A stretch of DNA of 64,000 bases, from positions 1 to 64,000 of the forward strand of contig CAJTJZ010000006.1 in assembly GCA_910576895.1 (NCBI GenBank). The letters are read 5' to 3'. The notes under the pieces were generated by a model. The model saw only the letters and a list, made by a program, of their open reading frames with translations. It was not told where the DNA came from and did no database searches. The position numbers and the translations under genes are program-made. Source of the stretch: an uncultured Lachnospiraceae bacterium (GTDB taxonomy: Bacteria; Bacillota; Clostridia; Lachnospirales; Lachnospiraceae). Each line of letters opens with the position of its first letter. Position 1 is the first letter of the stretch. This document shows positions 17,966 to 26,151 of the stretch, one piece after another.

Positions 17966-19768
17966 ATGGCGGAAAAAGAAATAAAAAAACGTTCACAGAC
18001 AGATAAAAAATATCATTGGAGAATAGAAGATTTATATTATGATACAGAAAGTTGGCAAAAAGACTTTGATAGAGTAAAAATAATGTCACAAGAACTTGCA
18101 GCTTATGAGGGAACACTTACAAAATCTGCAAAAATATTATTAGAATTTTTAGAGAAGAAAGATCAGACAGGAAAATTATTGGAAGCTATTTATGTTTATG
18201 CAAATCAGAAATATCATGAAGATACTTCTGTATCAGAATTTCAAAGACTTTCTGATTTAGCGGCAGGATTAATGAGTCATTATAGTAGTGCGATTTCTTT
18301 TGTAGAACCAGAATTATTAGAACTTTCCGAAGAACTTTTAGAGGATTTTGAAAAGGAAGAACAAGGACTACAGAAATATCATCGCTTTTTTCAGGAGATT
18401 TTTCGACATAGAGAACATACATGTTCAAAAGAGATAGAAACACTATTAGCACAGACAACAGAACTTGCAGAAACAGCATCGAATATTTTTTCTATGTTTA
18501 ATAATGCAGATATTACATTTCCTGAGATTCAAGATGAAGATGGACAGCTTTGTCGTATTACCCATGCTCGCTATATGAATTTTATGCAAAGTAGTAATCG
18601 CAATGTCCGAAAAGATGCTTTTTTAGGACTCTATCATACGTATCAAAAATTTAAAAACACCTTGGGAGCAGCTTTTATTGGCAATTTGAAAAAAGATGCT
18701 TTTTATGCAAAGATAAGAAAGTATTCTTCTAGTCTTGCTATGGCATTAGATGATGCCAATATTCCAGAAGTCGTTTATCATACTTTGATTCAGACAGTTC
18801 ATAATCATATGGATGCTATGTATCAATATTTATCCTTAAGAAAAGAAGTACTTCATGTAGAAGAACTTCATTTTTATGATATTTATGTACCAATGATGCC
18901 TGATTTTAAGAAAACAGTTTGCTTTGAAGATGCAAAAGAACTTGTAAAAAAAGCATTAGAGCCACTAGGAGAAGAATATGGCAAAGTGCTTTTAGAAGGA
19001 TTTCATAATGGATGGATTGATGTATATGAAAATGAAGGAAAACGCAGCGGTGCTTATTCTTGGGGTGCTTATGGAACACATCCTTTTGTACTATTAAATT
19101 ATCAGGATCAGTTAAATGATGTATTTACTTTAGCACATGAGATGGGGCATGCCTTGCATTCTTGGTTTTCTGATAAGACACAGCCATATCATTATGCAGG
19201 TTATAAAATTTTTGTTGCAGAAGTTGCTTCTACTTGTAATGAAGCCTTGCTTATGGATTATCTTTTAAAACATTGTGTTGATAAAAAGGAACGTGCTTAT
19301 TTAATTAATTATTTTCTGGAACAGTTTCGGACAACATTATATCGACAGACAATGTTTGCCGAATTTGAATTAAAAACACATGAGTGGCAAGAGCAAGGAA
19401 AAGGTGTTACCGCAGATAGTCTTTGTAAATTATATTTAGAATTAAATCAATTGTATTTTGGAAAAGAAGTTGTTATGGATGAAGAAATTGCTATGGAGTG
19501 GGCAAGGATTCCTCATTTTTATAATTCCTATTATGTGTATCAATATGCAACAGGCTACGCAGCAGCAATTGCATTATCAAGGCGAATTTTAAAAGAAGGA
19601 GAATGTGCCGTAAAAGATTATCTTAGATTTTTACAGGGAGGAAGCAGCAAAGATCCGATTGATTTGCTTCGAGATGCAGGAGTCGATATGACTTCGGAGA
19701 GACCAATCGAGGAAGCATTGAAATTTTTTGAAGAATTAATTGGACAGTACAAGGAATGCCTTCCATAA
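17966..19768 (+). CDS. pepF: Oligoendopeptidase F (M3 family zinc peptidase)
   Basis: PepF is a cytoplasmic zinc oligopeptidase. The 600-residue length is typical. The zinc motif HEMGH is at residues 391-395 (LAHEMGHALHSWFS), with the third ligand in VAEVASTCNEALL. YNSYYVYQYATGYAAA and GGSSKDPIDLLRDAGVDM are other family features. GAAAGGTGGG precedes the ATG. The gene is divergent from ylbJ and 32 nt before the RelA/SpoT-domain gene. Confidence 0.95.
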   Translation: MAEKEIKKRSQTDKKYHWRIEDLYYDTESWQKDFDRVKIMSQELAAYEGTLTKSAKILLEFLEKKDQTGKLLEAIYVYANQKYHEDTSVSEFQRLSDLAAGLMSHYSSAISFVEPELLELSEELLEDFEKEEQGLQKYHRFFQEIFRHREHTCSKEIETLLAQTTELAETASNIFSMFNNADITFPEIQDEDGQLCRITHARYMNFMQSSNRNVRKDAFLGLYHTYQKFKNTLGAAFIGNLKKDAFYAKIRKYSSSLAMALDDANIPEVVYHTLIQTVHNHMDAMYQYLSLRKEVLHVEELHFYDIYVPMMPDFKKTVCFEDAKELVKKALEPLGEEYGKVLLEGFHNGWIDVYENEGKRSGAYSWGAYGTHPFVLLNYQDQLNDVFTLAHEMGHALHSWFSDKTQPYHYAGYKIFVAEVASTCNEALLMDYLLKHCVDKKERAYLINYFLEQFRTTLYRQTMFAEFELKTHEWQEQGKGVTADSLCKLYLELNQLYFGKEVVMDEEIAMEWARIPHFYNSYYVYQYATGYAAAIALSRRILKEGECAVKDYLRFLQGGSSKDPIDLLRDAGVDMTSERPIEEALKFFEELIGQYKECLP

Positions 19769-19800
19769 AAAAGAAAAGAAAATAAGGAGGAATTTCTGCG

Positions 19801-21795
19801 TTGGGAGAGCATAATAAGGAATGGATGACAGAAGAAATTGTTGATGGCATTTTAAAGAGAGGGAAACTAACAGAAATTGCAGTAAAAATCCAAAAAGCAA
19901 TTGTAGATATTTTTAAAAATAGTGGAATTTATTATCGAATTTTTTATCGGGTAAAAACAGCAAAATCGCTGGCGGAAAAATTAAATCGGGGTGGTTATGG
20001 ATTCTTAGAGGGAGAAAAGCATATACAAGATATTATTGGACTTCGGATTGTTTTATATTATAGTGATGATTTATCCATTGGACAAAAGATTATGAAGGAC
20101 ACTTTTTTAATGCTTGGTACTTGGGAAAAAACAGAAAATAAAGAAGATCAGTTTTCAGCATCAAAAATTAATGGTGTTTTTTGGATTCCTGAAGAATTTA
20201 TGGCAGGTTATAAAATACCAGAAACAGAACTGCCGCTTGATCCTGTTTTTGAACTTCAATTTCGTACTATGTTTTTTGAGGGCTGGCATGAAATTGAACA
20301 TGATATGCGATATAAAACAAATTTTGCTGATGATGCCTTTTGGAAAGGAAATCCTGATTTATCAAGGATATTAAATTGTATTGTTGCAAATCTGGAATTA
20401 TGTGATTGGTCTATGATTCATTTATTTGATCAGTTAGCAGAGTATCACTATAAAGAAAAAAATTGGGAAATGATGCTAAAGAGTAAATTTCGCTTACGAA
20501 TATCCGATCAACATTTATCTGAGGATTTTATTAATTATTTTAATGAAGTTCCAACTGTGATTGAACAAATTTATCGTTGTACCAGAAGTCAGTTAATTGA
20601 AAGCTTAATGGGGACAATTCATGGAGAGATTACCTATAATTTAATTATTCGTATTTTAAATGAACGATATGTGCATAATCGGGAAATTGCAAAGATTTGT
20701 GAACATCTTGATTATATGAAAGGATTATGGTCATCATTTCAGACACCAACGCTGCAGCGACTAGAATCTTCTGATGTATTTTGTTTAGAAGTACATTTAC
20801 GACATAAAGAGGAACGAACATTATTAGAGGAATTAAGAACAGCCGCCCATATTGTACAGATATGGGCAAAAAATAAAATGTCAGATATTTTTGATGATAT
20901 TTCAGAAAAGCCAGATAATTATAAACGGCAGACTTTGGGATATCAAATGGTAATTAGTTATCATGAAAAACTGTTTTATTATGAAATGGAAATGCATCAT
21001 TTAGATATGGAACATCCGGGTACTATCTGGCAGATGCAAGTTTTAATTCATAGAGTTCGGACGGGAGATGAATATTTAACTTTTTGGGTACATAGTATTT
21101 GCAGACATCCACAAGATATGTCTGCAGCCGCGGTATTTAGTAAACCATTATTTGTAAATGAATTGTCAGCAAGAATTGGATTGGAGGATATAGAACTTCT
21201 AAAAACTTCTCCTATAACAATTGAAAATGAAGAATCTTATGGAAGATTTTTGCGATTACTTTATGCAAAAGAACGGCGGCTTCCTGTTGTAGTTTTATCG
21301 GCAGCAGCCAATGAAATTTTAGATGGAAAAATTGTTTTAGAAAATATAATGGAAGAACAGATAGAAGAAGAAAAAGAAGCAGAAGAAATTTCAAAAAAAT
21401 CATTATTTCATAGCAGAGTTTTTTTAAGAAAAAGATCGTTTCCAGAAAATAGAAAACAGCTTCGCAGAAAAAAAGGCGAGTTTTATGGAATCCTTCATGC
21501 AGGAAAATTAGCACATATTATTGGAATGTATTCGCATGTATATCTTTTAGATAGAGAATATTCAGAAAAATTTGGGGAAAAGCTAGGGAAAGAAAAAAGA
21601 GAAATTTTTGGTTCGGTTTGTATTTATGATTGTGGAAGTATAGAACCATCGGAATTTTTCACAGAAGAACAAATATTAGGAAGTCGGTTTGATTATAACC
21701 GATATGTTTATTATGAAGGTGATGTTTATGAGAAAGCATTTCGCCATAAATTAGTAGAAATGATTAAAAGAAAGGTATTAGAAAAGCATCCATAA
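19801..21795 (+). CDS. Large RelA/SpoT-domain protein of unknown function
   Basis: The first 200 or so residues match a RelA/SpoT synthetase fold: YYRIFYRVKTAKSLAEKL, DIIGLRIVLYYSDD, and ELQFRTMFFEGWHEIEHDMRYK, which mirrors the EIQIRT..WASIEHDLRYK block of (p)ppGpp synthetases. The acceptor-binding NGYRSLH motif is replaced by a stretch reading KINGVFWIPEEF, so the accepted nucleotide or the activity may differ. The remaining 450 residues have no domain I recognise. There is no N-terminal hydrolase domain and no TGS or ACT domain. It starts at TTG, 10 nt after AAGGAGG. It may be a pyrophosphokinase acting on a nucleotide or RNA, or an inactive relative. Confidence 0.7.
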   Translation: MGEHNKEWMTEEIVDGILKRGKLTEIAVKIQKAIVDIFKNSGIYYRIFYRVKTAKSLAEKLNRGGYGFLEGEKHIQDIIGLRIVLYYSDDLSIGQKIMKDTFLMLGTWEKTENKEDQFSASKINGVFWIPEEFMAGYKIPETELPLDPVFELQFRTMFFEGWHEIEHDMRYKTNFADDAFWKGNPDLSRILNCIVANLELCDWSMIHLFDQLAEYHYKEKNWEMMLKSKFRLRISDQHLSEDFINYFNEVPTVIEQIYRCTRSQLIESLMGTIHGEITYNLIIRILNERYVHNREIAKICEHLDYMKGLWSSFQTPTLQRLESSDVFCLEVHLRHKEERTLLEELRTAAHIVQIWAKNKMSDIFDDISEKPDNYKRQTLGYQMVISYHEKLFYYEMEMHHLDMEHPGTIWQMQVLIHRVRTGDEYLTFWVHSICRHPQDMSAAAVFSKPLFVNELSARIGLEDIELLKTSPITIENEESYGRFLRLLYAKERRLPVVVLSAAANEILDGKIVLENIMEEQIEEEKEAEEISKKSLFHSRVFLRKRSFPENRKQLRRKKGEFYGILHAGKLAHIIGMYSHVYLLDREYSEKFGEKLGKEKREIFGSVCIYDCGSIEPSEFFTEEQILGSRFDYNRYVYYEGDVYEKAFRHKLVEMIKRKVLEKHP

Positions 21796-21863
21796 ATAAT
21801 AAGAAAAAGAAGATAGAAAGAATTTGCAGTTTATGTAATGAAAAAAACAAAAGGAGAAATCAA

Positions 21864-23213
21864 ATGGGAAAAACATTATATTTAGAATGTAATGCAGGAA
21901 TTAGTGGAGATATGGCTGTAGCAGCACTTTTAGATTTAGGTGCTGATAAAGATGTTTTATTAAAAACATTACAGAGTATGCCAGTACAAGGATATCAGGT
22001 TGAAATTAGAAGAACGATACTTGCAGGGCTTGATGTTTGTGATTTTAATGTAACATTGGAAGAAGATTATGAAAATCATGATCATAATATGGAATATCTT
22101 CATCATCATGATCATGATATGGAATGTTTACATGATTATAATGATAAGGATCATTATAAAGAGCAAGAAATGGAAGGTCATCATTATGCACATACTCATC
22201 CATCCCATCATAGTCATCGGGGGCTTGCACAGATTCAGGAAATTATAAAAAATTCCAATATGACAGAACGAGCAAAAGAAATTGCACTTCAAATTTTTAT
22301 GATTCTTGCACAGGCAGAAGCAAAAGCACATGGCAAAGATATTTCGCAAGTGCATTTTCATGAAGTTGGAGCAGTCGATTCCATTGTAGATATTGCAGGA
22401 TTTGCAATTTGTCTTGATAATTTGGATATTACAGAAGTTATTATTCCTTCTTTATGTGAAGGAAAAGGAACAATTCAATGTCAGCATGGGATTCTTTCCA
22501 TTCCTGTTCCAGCAGTTGTTAATATTGTACAGATGCAGGGAATAAAATTGCAGTTAAAAGATGTTTATGGAGAATTAGTAACACCAACAGGAGCAGCGAT
22601 TGCAGCAGCAATTAAAACAAGTGAGGAGTTGCCAGAACAATTTTTAGTTGAGAAAATTGGCATGGGTGCAGGAAAACGCAGTTATAAACTTCCAAGTATT
22701 TTAAGAGCAATGTTAATAAAATCAGAAAAGAAAGAGCAACAAGAAGAAATTTATAAACTGGAAACAGAGATTGATGATTGTACAGGAGAAATACTTGGAT
22801 ATGTAATGGAACAGCTTTTTCAATATGGAGCAAGGGATGTTTATTATACACCTGCTTTTATGAAAAAAAATCGTCCAGCTTATCAGCTTACTGTAATATG
22901 TAAAAAAGAGTCTATAGAAAGATTAGAACAGATTCTTTTTAAAGAAACTACAACAATTGGAATTAGAAGAATCAAAATGAAAAGAACCATACTTGAAAGA
23001 CAGATAGAGACGCTACATCTAAAAATAGGAGATATTAAAGTAAAAAAATGTACATTATTGGATGGAACGATTCGAGTTTATCCAGAATATGAAACAATAG
23101 CAGAGCTTGCAAGAAAAACAGGACTAGCAATACAGGATATTATACAAGAGATTTATAAAACATTGGATACTATGGAAATAGAGAAAAATATAATCATGGA
23201 AAAGAATAAGTAA
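21864..23213 (+). CDS. larC: Nickel pincer cofactor biosynthesis protein LarC
   Basis: LarC inserts nickel into the pincer cofactor of lactate racemase and related enzymes. The start YLECNAGISGDMAVAALLDLG and QVHFHEVGAVDSIVDIAGFA are family signatures. Residues about 70-115 are a His/Asp-rich stretch of the kind expected to bind nickel. In Lactobacillus the protein is split as larC1/larC2 and joined by a programmed frameshift; here it is one open frame of 449 residues. larB, larE and larA are not in the window. The gene ends at a strong bidirectional terminator. Confidence 0.92.
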   Translation: MGKTLYLECNAGISGDMAVAALLDLGADKDVLLKTLQSMPVQGYQVEIRRTILAGLDVCDFNVTLEEDYENHDHNMEYLHHHDHDMECLHDYNDKDHYKEQEMEGHHYAHTHPSHHSHRGLAQIQEIIKNSNMTERAKEIALQIFMILAQAEAKAHGKDISQVHFHEVGAVDSIVDIAGFAICLDNLDITEVIIPSLCEGKGTIQCQHGILSIPVPAVVNIVQMQGIKLQLKDVYGELVTPTGAAIAAAIKTSEELPEQFLVEKIGMGAGKRSYKLPSILRAMLIKSEKKEQQEEIYKLETEIDDCTGEILGYVMEQLFQYGARDVYYTPAFMKKNRPAYQLTVICKKESIERLEQILFKETTTIGIRRIKMKRTILERQIETLHLKIGDIKVKKCTLLDGTIRVYPEYETIAELARKTGLAIQDIIQEIYKTLDTMEIEKNIIMEKNK

Positions 23214-23224
23214 ATAGAAAAATT

Positions 23225-23251
23225 AAAAACCCCCAGAAACAGGGGGTTTTT
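23225..23251. terminator. Bidirectional terminator shared by larC and tRNA-Gly
   Basis: AAAAACCCCC (23225-23234) pairs perfectly with GGGGGTTTTT (23242-23251). The A-run before and T-run after let it work for larC on the plus strand and for the tRNA on the minus strand. Confidence 0.9.
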
Positions 23252-23253
23252 AA

Positions 23254-23324
23254 AGCAGATAACGGGAATCGAACCCGCCTCTCCAGCTTGGGAAGCTAGC
23301 ATTCTACCGATGAACCATATCTGC
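23254..23324 (-). tRNA. tRNA-Gly (anticodon CCC)
   Basis: The minus strand folds as a cloverleaf: acceptor GCAGATA/TATCTGC, D arm with TTCATCGGTAGAA, anticodon stem CTAGC/GCTGG around the loop TTCCCAA, and T arm GGCGGGTTCGATTCCCGTT. The anticodon is CCC, reading GGG codons. The discriminator is U, as usual in bacterial tRNA-Gly, and CCA is not encoded. It stands alone. Confidence 0.95.
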
Positions 23325-23469
23325 ATTTTTATACTATAACATAGAAAATAAAAAAATACAAGTGTTTTTTATAAAAACAATCGCTTCCTCTATATTTTAT
23401 CAAAGAGCTATCTGCTTACAATTTGTTTATAAAACATATATCCACTGTGATTATTAAGAAAAAATTAAT

Positions 23470-23497
23470 TGAAATTTCATGATAAATCTGTATAATA
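23470..23497 (+). promoter_or_regulatory. Sigma-A type promoter of the L,D-transpeptidase gene
   Basis: TTGAAA at 23470-23475 and a consensus TATAAT at 23492-23497 are 16 nt apart, about 65 nt before the ATG. Confidence 0.7.
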
Positions 23498-23560
23498 GAG
23501 TAGATATCTATCTTCATTATTATCAATAGTTTAGAAAAAAATTTTGGGAGGAATTATTTT

Positions 23561-25660
23561 ATGGAAAATAAAAAACAGATAAAGAATCATTATCGTTATA
23601 TAATAACTACAATGGTAATGTTATTTTTTTCTTTTTGTTTTTCCTTTGGAAAAGGAGAGGCAGCAGAATATTTGGCAAATCTTGTAACAAACCGAGCAAT
23701 GGGGCAATGTAGTTATACCTTGACAGGACTTACTTTAGAACAAAAGGATACCATTACTTTGCAAGTAGTGCAAGCAGATACAGGAAATATTGCATTAAAT
23801 CAGGAGATTGTTCCTAGTGAAGAAGATTATCAAAATAGTACATATCAAGGAGAGTTTCGGTTAGAAGATCTTTCCGGAACTTGTGCAGACTATCTTGTAA
23901 ATTTTATTATTGGCGAAGAAACTATTTTTGCAGGGAATTGTGATTTTTCGATTCATGCTGAAAATACAAAAATGAAAATAAAGGGTCGCCGTAGTGATTC
24001 AGAACGTACTGTAAAATTGAATTTTTCAGAATCAGAAGATGGCGTGCTTGTACCAAATCCAAATAACAATAGTGGAATTGTTATTCTTGCATGGAAAGAG
24101 GAGGAAGGAGAATCTTCAGCAGAAACGATTGGAGAAATAAAAACGGTTTCTGGAGGCAGTATTACTTGCCCTGTGGATATTACAAGTGCAGGAGATGATT
24201 ATGGTACATGGCTTGCAAAGGCTGTTTTAAGAAATAGTGAGTGGGAACAGGACATTACACTTGCAGAAACAAAATACGAAGTTCTTCCAACATTAACAGG
24301 ACTCATTGTAAAAAAATCAAAAGCATTAGAGAAAAAGAAGGCTTTTCGTATTCAATTAACAGGACTAAAAAATGCATATGAAGTAAAAAAAGTAATCTTT
24401 CGAGTTTATGATGATAAAGAGCAGGAAGTGCTTTCGCTTACAGGACAAAAAAGAAATGAAAAAAAGGGTTCTTATGATGCAGAAGTTAGTATGAAAAAAT
24501 TAGATTATGCTTTAGATATGTATACAATTAGAGCATTTTTAGTAGATATTAATGGAACAGAACAAGAATTACCTGCAGAAGCTCCTGTAGATGCACGTGT
24601 GCAAAATGGTACATTAACGATAGAAAAGAAAGGAAATGCCGCTTGTTCTTATCGGCTTCAAAAAGCATATATTCCGGGAAATATAAAAAAAGTGGAGTTT
24701 ATTCTCTATCAAGTAGAAAGTGATGGAGAGAAAAAATTAGAAACTTATACAGCAAAGGCAAAAATAGCAAAACAGAAATTTGCTGTTTCTGTAAAGCATG
24801 AACAAATAGGAAATTATAAAGTAAAAGCATATGGATATACGGCATGGGATAAAAAGATTCTTTTAAATGAACAAGAATATCAGATGAAGAAAAAGGATAT
24901 GGGAAAAAATGGCTGGTATTATGAAACATATCAAGGGCAAAAATATAAATTTTATTATAAAAATAATGTAAAACAGACAGATTTAACCGATATTTTAAAT
25001 ATTCAGGAGAGTAATGCCAGTACTGGCAGTAATTTATATATTGAAGTCAATCGTGCTGCCTGCAATGTAACGATTTATCTTTATAATGAAGAAACAAAAC
25101 AATATGATATTCCAGTAAAGACTTGTGCTGTATCTGTAGGACGTGATACTTATTCAACAGCAGGTGCAAGCTCTTTAAATGTAAATTCTTCTTTTACACC
25201 ATTAGGTGATTTTTCCATTTGTACCAATGGTACAGCAGCAAAATTTACATTAAAACCAATGTATGAACCAGATGGAAGTACTGTTTATGCTAGATGGTGT
25301 ACCCATATTGTAGGGAATGTTTATTTTCATGCGATTGCTGTAGGAAGTCAGTCTCATTATTCCTTAAGTTCTTATACTTATAGCAGGCTTGGTTCTCCTG
25401 CTTCTGCAGGTTGTATTCGTATGACAGTTGCAGATGCAAAATGGATTTATGATTATGCAAAAACAGGTACAAAAGTAGTGATTGTAAAAGGAGATTCTTC
25501 AAAACCCGGACCTCTTGGAAAAGGAAAAACAATTAAAACAAGCAGTGTTTCTTATGATCCAACCGATCCAGAAGTCCCAGATTCTCGTAAAAAATCGGAT
25601 TATAAGGCTGGAAGAATTAGTGGATATATGACGGGAGATGGAGAAAGAGTTGGATATTAA
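23561..25660 (+). CDS. Secreted L,D-transpeptidase (YkuD domain) with N-terminal Ig-like repeats
   Basis: This 699-residue protein should crosslink or edit peptidoglycan outside the membrane. It starts with a signal peptide or anchor (YIITTMVMLFFSFCFSFGKG). Residues about 35-460 are beta-rich repeats resembling GBS Bsp-like domains, seen twice as YEVLPTLTGLIVKK and DARVQNGTLTIEKK type units. The YkuD domain begins near 490 (NLYIEVNRAACNVTIYLYNE) and ends with FHAIAVGSQSHY and SPASAGCIRM. Cys618 is the catalytic residue. GGGAGG precedes the ATG. A hairpin-bounded non-coding element follows. Confidence 0.9.
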   Translation: MENKKQIKNHYRYIITTMVMLFFSFCFSFGKGEAAEYLANLVTNRAMGQCSYTLTGLTLEQKDTITLQVVQADTGNIALNQEIVPSEEDYQNSTYQGEFRLEDLSGTCADYLVNFIIGEETIFAGNCDFSIHAENTKMKIKGRRSDSERTVKLNFSESEDGVLVPNPNNNSGIVILAWKEEEGESSAETIGEIKTVSGGSITCPVDITSAGDDYGTWLAKAVLRNSEWEQDITLAETKYEVLPTLTGLIVKKSKALEKKKAFRIQLTGLKNAYEVKKVIFRVYDDKEQEVLSLTGQKRNEKKGSYDAEVSMKKLDYALDMYTIRAFLVDINGTEQELPAEAPVDARVQNGTLTIEKKGNAACSYRLQKAYIPGNIKKVEFILYQVESDGEKKLETYTAKAKIAKQKFAVSVKHEQIGNYKVKAYGYTAWDKKILLNEQEYQMKKKDMGKNGWYYETYQGQKYKFYYKNNVKQTDLTDILNIQESNASTGSNLYIEVNRAACNVTIYLYNEETKQYDIPVKTCAVSVGRDTYSTAGASSLNVNSSFTPLGDFSICTNGTAAKFTLKPMYEPDGSTVYARWCTHIVGNVYFHAIAVGSQSHYSLSSYTYSRLGSPASAGCIRMTVADAKWIYDYAKTGTKVVIVKGDSSKPGPLGKGKTIKTSSVSYDPTDPEVPDSRKKSDYKAGRISGYMTGDGERVGY

Positions 25661-25751
25661 GAAGACTTTATGGATTTTATCCATGTAAATAGAAAACTTT
25701 AAAAACTGTATTTTTAGGAGAATCTTAGGAGAATTATATTATTGTCAACAA

Positions 25752-25808
25752 CCCATCCTCTAAAGTTTGCAATACTTTTCATTTATGAAAAGCATTGCAT
25801 GGAATGGG
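25752..25808. repeat. Left 57-nt hairpin repeat
   Basis: CCCAT (25752-25756) pairs with ATGGG (25804-25808). The inner stem is GCAAT-A-CTTTTCAT against ATGAAAAG-C-ATTGC with a TT loop. It shares 45 of 57 positions with the right copy. Confidence 0.85.
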
Positions 25809-26076
25809 CTTGTAAAAGTCCATGGTTGACTAGCCTAAGCCTTCCTTGGCTACGTTACCTGCGAATAGATAGTTACCTTGGGATGTACAGCCAAGTTCCA
25901 AGCTCTAAGGCATATGTTTAAACAGTTCTGATGGGTAGGAACAGTGATGTATGCATAAAACCGTAGGATAACATTGGCGATGGCTGCATTACCCTAGCTG
26001 GCAGGGGGCTTTATAAGCATTGTGCCAGCATAATTTAAGTAAGAAGGAGGATGCAAGGACGGAATACGCAATTCCT

Positions 26077-26133
26077 CCCACCGCCTAAAGCTTGCAATGC
26101 TTTTCATGAATGAAAAGTATTGCCTACAGTGGG
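26077..26133. repeat. Right 57-nt hairpin repeat
   Basis: CCCAC (26077-26081) pairs with GTGGG (26129-26133), a T-A to C-G change on both sides relative to the left copy, so the pairing is conserved. The inner stem is GCAAT-G-CTTTTCAT against ATGAAAAG-T-ATTGC with a GA loop. It ends 18 nt before the recJ ATG. Confidence 0.85.
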
Positions 26134-26151
26134 TTTCCTTGCTGACTTTTT

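Larger units (their letters stand above)
25751..26138 (+). ncRNA. Structured non-coding element bounded by two related 57-nt hairpin repeats
   Basis: There is no convincing gene between 25661 and 26151. The stretch is less AT-rich than its surroundings and folds well. The end repeats at 25752-25808 and 26077-26133 are direct copies of equal length with 45 of 57 positions the same, each a hairpin with stem GCAAT-N-CTTTTCAT. Inside are stems 25877-25881/25891-25895, 25910-25914/25950-25954, 25925-25928/25939-25942, 25997-26003/26023-26029 (with inner 26008-26011/26015-26018) and GGAGGA 26046-26051 with TCCTCC 26073-26078. It resembles an ORF-less IS200/IS605-like unit carrying an omega-RNA (HEARO-like) scaffold; that naming is inference. 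The plus strand is assumed. Confidence 0.55.

Noticed and set aside
25741..26151. Group II intron or IStron remnant
   Set aside because: I looked for domain V (GAGCCGTATG-type) and group I core motifs and found none. The two end hairpins fit an IS-like or RNA element better.
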